Shown here piece after piece: positions 1 to 4,864 of a DNA stretch of 6,038 bases (position 1 is its first letter; every line of letters begins with the position of its first letter). Source of the stretch: Candidatus Bathyarchaeota archaeon (GTDB lineage Archaea > Thermoproteota > Bathyarchaeia > RBG-16-48-13 > GCA-020355125); NCBI GenBank assembly GCA_030617005.1, contig JAUWWH010000061.1, positions 1 to 6,038 on the forward strand, written 5' to 3'. The position numbers and the translations under genes are program-made. The notes beneath the pieces are model-generated. The model had not been told where the DNA came from. It made no database searches and worked only from the letters and a program-made list of their open reading frames with translations.

Positions 1-150
1 CTTAGCATGATTTCTCAAGCTTTCAGTACCCTTATGCTTGGGTACAAGGCTTAAAAACTCTTGAATCTTCTTAATTTTCTCTTGAGGTCTTTTTGCTAAA
101 GCAACTTCTTGCTATTTATGTAGAGCTTCTCTCGGAAGATTAGTAACCAT
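1..150 (-). pseudogene. DRG/OBG-family GTPase, N-terminal part, interrupted by an amber codon
   Basis: The frame starts at ATG 150-148 and stays in register to the window edge, so the gene is also truncated by the window. It reads MVTNLPREALHK, then TAG at 114-112, then 37 further codons including FLSLVPKHKGTESLR. The NLPxEA start and the PKHKGT element are hallmarks of archaeal DRG-type (TGS-domain) GTPases, where a helical N-terminus precedes the G domain; the G motifs would lie beyond position 1. These proteins are thought to act with ribosomes or in translation. The amber sits where relatives have an aromatic residue as I recall, so TGG or TAT/TAC to TAG would explain it. No ATG or GTG lies between the stop and the PKHKGT element, so restarting would lose the conserved region. 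Family fairly sure; real nonsense mutation versus base-calling error is undecided. Confidence 0.68.
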
Positions 151-188
151 GTGTTAAACATCCAACTAAAATTAATGTAATAAAGGTA

Positions 189-202
189 TTATTTATCTTT
201 CG
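189..202 (-). promoter_or_regulatory. putative archaeal BRE/TATA promoter of the DRG-type gene
   Basis: On the minus strand this reads CGAAAGATAAATAA: a purine-rich BRE-like element followed by the TATA-like box ATAAATAA. Its centre is about 43 bases upstream of ATG 150, which predicts a transcript start near 167 and a 5' leader of roughly 17 bases. That leader contains only a weak GGATG in place of a ribosome binding site. Assigned by position and composition only. Confidence 0.35.
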
Positions 203-261
203 ATGAACTCTGAATAAATAGACTCTAACAAGAGAAATAAAGTTATCACTTCAAACAAAAA

Positions 262-271
262 GGCTTAATTC
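262..271 (+). promoter_or_regulatory. possible box A of the tRNA-Ala gene
   Basis: GGCTTAATTC is centred about 31 bases before the first tRNA base, where an archaeal TATA element (TTTAWATA-like) is expected for a tRNA gene. The match is weak, and another A/T stretch (ATAAAAATATT) lies closer to the tRNA. Positional evidence only. Confidence 0.22.
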
Positions 272-297
272 AGACCCGTATCCTCAATAAAAATATT

Positions 298-373
298 GGG
301 CCGGTAGTTCAGTGGAATGAACGCCGTCCTCGCACGGCGGATGTCACGGGTTCAAATCCCGTCCGGTCCACCA
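298..373 (+). tRNA. tRNA-Ala (anticodon CGC), CCA encoded
   Basis: A complete cloverleaf can be folded. The acceptor stem GGGCCGG (298-304) pairs with CCGGTCC (363-369). The D stem is GTTC/GAAC. The anticodon stem CCGTC/GGCGG encloses the loop CTCGCAC with anticodon CGC at 331-333, which reads the Ala codon GCG. The variable loop has 5 bases. The T stem ACGGG/CCCGT encloses TTCAAAT. The third acceptor pair is G300-T367, the G3-U70 wobble that is the main alanine identity element, confirming the isotype independently of the anticodon. Discriminator A370 is followed by genomic CCA (371-373). No intron. A T6 run lies at 460-465, but no strong terminator is adjacent. Both flanks carry AAATATT (291-297 and 373-379, the second sharing the last A of CCA). 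Confidence 0.96.
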
Positions 374-507
374 AATATTAAATAATATAAAGACTGTATC
401 GAGATCCTATTTTGGTACTATGAAACAGCCATGGAAACTATTAAATGATCTATGAAACCTTTTTTGAAGACTCTTTAAAATCTTAACTTAATTCATGAGC
501 ACCTAAA

Positions 508-1451
508 TTAGATCCCTTTAAAGAAATTTTTTGGGTTATCCACAAAAAGGGTTTTTATGGTTTCTTCGGGGACACCCATATCTCGAAGCTGAGTGAAGAC
601 CATCTTCTTCATGTAAAGTTTTCCATAAGGATTCTGATGTTTTCTTACTTCTGGTGAGATATCTGGAAACTCAGCCATAATTCGCACAAATGTATGATCA
701 TGGGAAGGAAGAAGTCTATGAGCGTATCCAGCATCTATCAATGTTTTTATCGTCATTGTGCGGACTGATGGACTTAAAGTGCTTCCGGGTAACGGTCTAG
801 ACCAAGATAGCATCCCTGTTCTAAAAGCCACATGAGGTACTCAATATCGGTGGTATCATTTGAATGGTCTAGTTTGACTCTTCTTAGATCCACACCTTCT
901 TCCTTAAGTATTACTATTTGTTGCCTGCCTACTTGGCCTGGTGAATAGGAATGTAACATAATGGGAATACCAGTTTGAAGATGAGCTCGTGCTACACCAC
1001 GCAGAATATTCTCCTCTATAGGCTTCACACCTGAAATGTCACTTGCATCCTTGAGTATTCCAGCCCTTATATCTGAACCAGCAATACCTTCTCGAATATC
1101 GCAGATGAACAGTTCTGCAAATTGATCAGCTGAGACTCCATCAAAGTAAGGAGGTATGTCCAGCCACCACCCGGTGGTAGCGACGATGTTGATACCGCTT
1201 CGACGAGAAGCTTCAGCTAGTATAGATATGTTTCGACCTAGGTCAAGGGTTGTAGCATCAATGATTGTGTCTATCCCTCCCTCTTTGGCTTGAGTTAATC
1301 CGTTGACAATTCGGTTCATATAATCTTTGCCGAAAAGTATAGGATAGTTTAGAGGAATACCTGCTGATGAGACTATGAGGTGTTCATGCATGAGAGTGAA
1401 ACCGAGGATGGAAGTGTTAATGGGACCAAGAACGGTGTTCACTCCTGTCAT
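508..1451 (-). pseudogene. Phosphotriesterase-like lactonase/amidohydrolase, split by a frameshift
   Basis: Two overlapping frames, 1451-774 and the frame ending at 508, join into one protein of the phosphotriesterase family (PF02126), a binuclear-metal TIM-barrel hydrolase; archaeal members are often lactonases with weak phosphotriesterase activity. The start fits the family: MTGVNTVLGP, then LMHEHL. Metal ligands are all present: H22 and H24 (HEH), the presumed carbamylated K134 (GILKDAS), H167 (MLHS), H196 (KLDHSNDTTD), and, after the shift, the Asp of PSHDH at about residue 252. These match SsoPox H22, H24, K137, H170, H199 and D256 with offsets of 0 to -4. The mended length is about 314 aa, the same as SsoPox. 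The break is at TACCCGGAAGC (minus strand, about 789-785): restoring one base in the C/G run gives RYPGSTLSPS and rejoins the frames. No canonical slippery heptamer is seen. Substrate unknown. Confidence 0.85.
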
Positions 1452-1475
1452 AATTTATAGAATTGATGTCTTGAG

Positions 1476-1484
1476 AATAAAAAT
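1476..1484 (-). promoter_or_regulatory. putative TATA box of the phosphotriesterase-like gene (near-leaderless start)
   Basis: The minus strand reads ATTTTTATT, centred about 29 bases before ATG 1451. This would place transcription initiation within a few bases of the start codon. No Shine-Dalgarno sequence lies at the usual distance from that ATG, which fits a leaderless archaeal transcript. Inferred from spacing alone. Confidence 0.35.
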
Positions 1485-1547
1485 CCTTCGTAAAGTGGAT
1501 ATTCGATAACAATCGTTACTGTGATACGGGAAAGTATTCTAAAGAAA

Positions 1548-1697
1548 TTATTTTTTTTCAGCGAAATCGATAAGATGTTTTGGTACCACAAGGATGCCTC
1601 TGAGTTTTGTTGACTTTTTTACATACAATATATCGCACTTCGTTTGTTTGAGACCCTCAATCAAGCTCTAATAGATACAATAGTCAAGGAGCTTCAT
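1548..1697 (-). pseudogene. possible small gene or gene tail of unknown function with an internal amber codon
   Basis: The minus-strand frame from ATG 1697 reads MKLLDYCIY, then TAG at 1670-1668, then 39 codons ending at TAA 1550-1548. The second part contains KCDILYVKKSTKLRG and ILVVPKHLIDFAEKK, which looks like real protein: alternating hydrophobic and charged residues and few rare residues. I do not recognise a family. The YVKKSTKLRGILV stretch faintly resembles the strand-turn-strand of a CBS motif, but that is not enough to assign it. The frame is open upstream of the ATG too, so the fragment could be the tail of something longer and decayed. A 39-codon open stretch can occur by chance. 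The ATG overlaps the stop of another minus-strand frame that I judge spurious. No ribosome binding site seen. Confidence 0.22.
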
Positions 1698-1868
1698 TAG
1701 AAGACTAAAGCGGTATATTGGACAGCACAGTGTGATAGCTCGGAGACTATATGAATTACCCCAAAAAAGGGAATGACGGTATAAGCTATTGTAAAAGGGT
1801 TGGTAACCCAGAGGAAAGATGTGCATATGCTCACATAACAAAAGATTTTATTACCTTTTTCATCAAAA

Positions 1869-1876
1869 TTATATAT
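1869..1876 (+). promoter_or_regulatory. putative TATA box for the gene starting at 1913-1940
   Basis: TTATATAT preceded by the A-rich TCAAAA (BRE-like) closely fits the archaeal box A consensus TTTAWATA. It predicts initiation near 1898-1900, leaving a leader of about 14 bases to GTG 1913 or about 23 bases to TTG 1922. Confidence 0.5.
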
Positions 1877-1912
1877 TAAACCCTTTACCAAAAATTTACA
1901 ACTAAATAGTGG

Positions 1913-2236
1913 GTGGTAAAGTTGACGGTCAATCGCATTATGAGTTGGAAGGAATATAGGAAACTCACCCTAGAATATAAACCTGAAACAATCTATTACT
2001 CTAGGGATCCCCATCCTTTAAGAAAGCCACCCTGGGGACTGAAATTGATATTCTACCATGGATTCAATGGTTATGTTTTCACTGATTATGCCGAGGGAAA
2101 CGCGCTGCATAAGACAAAGATCCCAATTAGAGGAATGAATGAAAAAGAGATTCCCCTTCTGGTAGAGGACATCAAAAGCTTCCTTCATTCCCAAATAGGA
2201 AGAATAAACGTTTCCCCCATATGGTTTGTTAGCTAA
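1913..2236 (+). CDS. conserved-looking hypothetical protein, about 98-107 aa
   Basis: I do not recognise a named family. The protein is soluble, without signal peptide or membrane segment. It has a basic aromatic N-terminal half (SWKEYRKLTLEYKPETIYY, then SRDPHPLRKPPWGLKLIF), a central GYVFTDYAEGNALHKTKIPIR with a DYAEG core, and an acidic helical stretch (EKEIPLLVEDIKSFLHSQIG). This suggests a small mixed alpha/beta fold. The start is uncertain. GTG 1913 gives 107 aa. TTG 1922 has GGGTGG 5 bases upstream as a weak ribosome binding site. ATG 1940 gives 98 aa beginning MSWKEYRK, where protein-like composition clearly starts. It is a single gene behind its own TATA box, facing away from the broken phosphotriesterase-like gene. 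It is the only left-half protein gene without a visible lesion. Coding status fairly sure; function unknown. Confidence 0.7.
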   Translation: MVKLTVNRIMSWKEYRKLTLEYKPETIYYSRDPHPLRKPPWGLKLIFYHGFNGYVFTDYAEGNALHKTKIPIRGMNEKEIPLLVEDIKSFLHSQIGRINVSPIWFVS

Positions 2237-2239
2237 CAA
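2226..2239. repeat. 14-bp perfect palindrome over a stop codon
   Basis: TTGTTAGCTAACAA is its own reverse complement and contains the TAA stop (2234-2236) of the preceding gene. There is no loop and no following T run, so it is a poor intrinsic terminator. It could be a dimeric-protein site or chance. Confidence 0.5.
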
Positions 2240-2303
2240 TAAACAATCGAAGAGTGTTAAGATGCCGTTACTTGGTTGAAAAAATTTGAGATGTGAGATT
2301 ATG

Positions 2304-2308
2304 AAGGA
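2304..2308 (+). promoter_or_regulatory. possible ribosome binding site of the ferredoxin-like gene
   Basis: AAGGA lies 6 bases before ATG 2315. This supports 2315 as the original start rather than ATG 2301, whose frame stops after four codons. Confidence 0.35.
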
Positions 2309-2314
2309 CGTCTG

Positions 2315-2651
2315 ATGATGATAAAAAAGCTGTGGTTTCCCACAATATTTTTAGATGTGTTACTGTTGCAAGGGAACCTATATGTGTTTAATTTCTGTCC
2401 CCACGGAGTTTTAGAAGTTAGAGAAGATGAAGTCTCCGTCGTTAATCCCTTAGGATGTATTTACGATTGCTCAGCATACGCTGATTTATGTCCAAAAGAT
2501 GCTATAATCTTCCTAAGTAAAGAGATAGCATCTGGATCGATAAAAAAGAAAGCGTTATTACAGAGTCATTTGTAAAGGTTGTGGAAAAAAATTCTTAACG
2601 GATAGAAAAACTGAGTACTGTTTTGACTGTGATAAGTTACATGAAGCTTAG
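2315..2651 (+). pseudogene. ferredoxin-type 4Fe-4S protein with C-terminal zinc ribbon, multiply broken
   Basis: The frame from ATG 2315 contains WFPTI (7-11), CPHGVLEV (28-35), NPLGCIYDCSAYADLCPKDAI (C48, C52, Y55, C59) and ends at residue 86. This is the pattern of archaeal two-cluster ferredoxins (WYPTI near the N-terminus; CPxGAI after each Cys set), which carry electrons with two 4Fe-4S clusters. Lesions: the first Cys set is in the +1 frame (TGT TAC TGT TGC at 2358-2369, TGT at 2385), needing two frame changes to rejoin CPHGV; Y55 (TAC, 2477-2479) replaces a cluster Cys; and removing one A from the A6 run 2542-2547 joins the frame to a downstream zinc ribbon, CKGCG...CFDC (2571-2630), ending at TAG 2649-2651. 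The mended protein would be about 110 aa. The role of the zinc ribbon is unknown. Redox partner not apparent from neighbours. Confidence 0.72.
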
Positions 2652-2719
2652 CAGATACATGTGAACGAATTTAATGATTACTCTACACTGATCAATATAA
2701 AATAGTTAATACGGTTTAC

Positions 2720-2926
2720 TTGGCAAATATGAATTTGGAATCATTACCCGATGAAGCAGCGGAGAAGGGTGAGGTTGCCAACGAGGATGTGGATCTAGTC
2801 CGATCCACCATTTTTAAGTGTGAAACCTTTCACATTCTAATTCTACCTACTTTTTATCTACCATTCTTAGTTTCCTTTATAGTTGGCAAAGCGAACAGTT
2901 CAGAAGCTCATGTTTTGATAACATGA
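2720..2926 (+). pseudogene. possible remnant of a CNNM/CorC-type (DUF21-CBS) protein
   Basis: The frame from TTG 2720 is open back to 2678 and reads LESLPDEAAEKGEV, then ANEDVDLVRSTIFKCET, before becoming a hydrophobic stretch (ILILPTFYLPFLVSFIV). The first 35 residues resemble the linker of CNNM/CorC-type divalent-cation proteins, whose members read roughly EEL-x-x-LIDEAAEEGEI-x-EEE-x-x-x-I-x-x-x-FEFGET before a V-x-x-IMTPR box. Here the T-P-R box is not preserved (ILPTF). There is no upstream DUF21 membrane domain and no downstream CBS pair. If the assignment is right, only a scrap survives. It could equally be an unrelated or random frame. Apart from this stretch I see nothing between 2652 and 2969. 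Confidence 0.22.
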
Positions 2927-2969
2927 TCGTTTGAAAGATGAGAAATACTAATGTTTTGTCAAGTCAAAC

Positions 2970-4862
2970 TTAAATTGTTTTCTTACTGGGATATGTAGTT
3001 TTAAAATTCTTAATTTCAATTGCAGGTTCTCTGAATTGCATCATATAGAGTTGGTGATATATCCCATCTTTTTCCATAAGTTCTTTATGATCACCTTCTT
3101 CAACAATCTCCCCATCTTTTAATACGATAATTCTATCTGCTCTTCTTACTGTTGAGAGTCTATGAGCAATAATGAATGCTGTTCTATTTTTCAGAAGCTG
3201 TTCTAGACCCTGTTGGATGATTAGTTCTGTGTATGGGTCAACGCTTGATGTGGCCTCATCAAGAATGATGATGCGTGGATTTACAAGTAGGGCTCTTGCG
3301 AAAGATATGAGTTGTCTTTGTCCTACTGAGATGTTTGAGGACCCTTCTCGAATCTTAGTATCATACCCTTCAGGGAGGCGTTCAATGAAGCTATGTGCGT
3401 TAACACTTTTTGAAGCACTTATAACTTCTTCATCAGTCGCGTTCATCCTTCCGTATCGAATGTTCTCCCGTATTGTTGTGGGGAATAGAAATGTGTCTTG
3501 AAGGACGATCCCCATCCCTTGTCGTAAAGATTTGAAAGATAGCTTCTTTATATCATGACCATCGATATAGACCGTGCCTTCTTGAGGGTCATAGAATCTA
3601 CTTAGAAGTTTGATCAGGCTACTTTTCCCTGCACCAGTATGACCAACGATAGCAATGGTTTGGTTTTGGTTAACCTTGAGGTTAATCTTTTTTAAGACCG
3701 ATATCTTTGGATCATATCCAAAGGTGATATCTTTATATTCGACTATACCTTTCATGTGCGAGATTTCAATTTTTTTCTCATGTTCTTGAACTTCGATAGG
3801 TGCATCTGATAATTCTACAATTCTTTCCATACTCGCCATTGCTGATTGGTAATCATTATAGAACATCGCTATTTCGCTGATGGGGCGGAAGACTCTCATA
3901 AGGTAAAGGGTGAAACCAAATACTATACCAACTGTAATTGTGCCTGCGATTACTTCATTAACGCTGAACCATAAGACGATGCATGTGACGATGGCGATGA
4001 TGATTTGTATTCCTATATTAAATGATGCCATTAAAAATGATGCGGAGATATTGGCTTGTAGGTTCTCAACATTCACTTTATCGAACTCTTGACTGGTTTG
4101 GCTCTCTCTTGTAAGAGATTGAATGACTCGTATCCCTGATACACTCTCTTCCAGTCTCGTTGTAACTCTTGCAATTCCCCTCCGAGTTCTCATGAAGGCT
4201 TGACCTGATTTACTGTGGAAGAGGAAGATTGGTAAAATAAACAGGAGAAGTGTTGCAAGCGTAATCAAAGTTAATTTGATATTCCAAGTAAACATGATAA
4301 TTATGTAACCCACCAGGGATATTATGCTGGTTATGCTTGTCGGGAGCATTCGTAAAAAGACGTCGCCAAGCGCTTCTACGTCGTTAGTTATCCTTGACAT
4401 GATGTCTCCAGTCTCTCCTTCTGCAAAGAATCTGACTGAAAGTTCTTGGAGGTGTTTCATCAGGTTATTTCGAATATCATAAACGACTTTATGTCCCAAC
4501 CAATTTAAGAGGAAAGTCTGTCCGGATGTTGCTAACCAGTTAATAATTGCTAAAGCTAAGAAGAGTAGACAATAAAATGTGACTCCTGTTATTTGTTCAT
4601 CAATTGAAAGACCTAGCTCTGACGGTGAAATGAGGTATTTATCAATCATAAGTTGTGTGATATACGGTTGCAACATGCTCGTGATTGTGATACTGATGAG
4701 TGATATAATAAGCAGGATTAGACGGGTTTTATACTGTAAAACGTATTGAAGGAGTCTATTGAATAACATGGAGTCAGGTAAGTTCCTTTCAAACTTCTCT
4801 TCCTCAAGATATTTATGACCTCTAGAACGACGATGCCCATGTATATGTACGTGTACACCCAT
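2970..4862 (-). CDS. Heterodimeric ABC exporter, catalytically competent subunit (TMD-NBD)
   Basis: This 630-aa type IV ABC half-exporter has a complete core: six membrane helices at about 48-70, 93-115, 171-193, 196-216, 277-300 and 305-325, then a nucleotide-binding domain. Motifs are Walker A GHTGAGKSS (407-415), Q-loop Q455, signature ISVGQ (511-515, in place of LSGGQ), Walker B IIILDE with catalytic E536, D-loop SSVD (539-542) and switch H567. Intact Glu/His plus a variant signature is the pattern of the TM288-like partner in heterodimers. Such exporters move lipids, drugs or peptides outward; no substrate can be read here. The N-terminus is His-rich (HVHIHGHRRSRGH, residues 4-16). The start is firm: GGAGG lies 9 bases upstream, inside the end of the preceding gene, and only two bases separate that gene's stop from this ATG. 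No clear terminator follows the TAA at 2970. Confidence 0.95.
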   Translation of the reverse strand: MGVHVHIHGHRRSRGHKYLEEEKFERNLPDSMLFNRLLQYVLQYKTRLILLIISLISITITSMLQPYITQLMIDKYLISPSELGLSIDEQITGVTFYCLLFLALAIINWLATSGQTFLLNWLGHKVVYDIRNNLMKHLQELSVRFFAEGETGDIMSRITNDVEALGDVFLRMLPTSITSIISLVGYIIIMFTWNIKLTLITLATLLLFILPIFLFHSKSGQAFMRTRRGIARVTTRLEESVSGIRVIQSLTRESQTSQEFDKVNVENLQANISASFLMASFNIGIQIIIAIVTCIVLWFSVNEVIAGTITVGIVFGFTLYLMRVFRPISEIAMFYNDYQSAMASMERIVELSDAPIEVQEHEKKIEISHMKGIVEYKDITFGYDPKISVLKKINLKVNQNQTIAIVGHTGAGKSSLIKLLSRFYDPQEGTVYIDGHDIKKLSFKSLRQGMGIVLQDTFLFPTTIRENIRYGRMNATDEEVISASKSVNAHSFIERLPEGYDTKIREGSSNISVGQRQLISFARALLVNPRIIILDEATSSVDPYTELIIQQGLEQLLKNRTAFIIAHRLSTVRRADRIIVLKDGEIVEEGDHKELMEKDGIYHQLYMMQFREPAIEIKNFKTTYPSKKTI

Positions 4863-4864
4863 TC

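Larger units (their letters stand above)
1452..1912. other. 460-base region without an intact gene
   Basis: This stretch separates the minus-strand phosphotriesterase-like gene from the plus-strand gene at 1913. It holds the promoter of the former at its left end, the possible decayed reading frame at 1548-1697, and an A/T-rich TATA element near 1869-1876 at its right end. A T8 run lies at 1551-1558. I see no RNA gene, no terminal inverted repeats and no tandem repeats. Confidence 0.6.

Noticed and set aside
112..114. Pyrrolysine insertion at the GTPase amber codon
   Set aside because: DRG-type GTPases are not known pyrrolysine proteins, no pyl genes are in the window, and the nearby ferredoxin-like frame ends at TAG like an ordinary stop.
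774..831. Programmed ribosomal frameshift in the PTE-like gene
   Set aside because: The direction (-1) fits, but the junction T-TAC-CCG does not allow re-pairing of the tRNAs as at standard slippery sites, and I noticed no stimulatory hairpin. A one-base indel or sequencing error is simpler.
1697..1891. 64-aa minus-strand frame from a TTG start
   Set aside because: It has a weak start without a ribosome binding site, mixed hydrophobic composition with no recognisable motif, and it overlaps the TATA element of the plus-strand gene. Probably random or a degraded remnant.
2018..2239. 73-aa minus-strand frame
   Set aside because: It lies entirely opposite the plus-strand gene at 1913-2236, which has the better composition and a promoter; treated as a shadow.
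2953..2970. Hairpin terminator downstream of the exporter operon
   Set aside because: The TTTGTCAAGTCAAAC stretch is only partly symmetric and is not followed by a T run on the minus strand.
3172..3501. 109-aa plus-strand frame
   Set aside because: Antisense to the exporter nucleotide-binding domain; its Ser/Cys/Arg-rich composition is typical of a shadow frame.
3910..4092. 60-aa plus-strand frame
   Set aside because: Antisense to exporter membrane helices; no motif or start signal.
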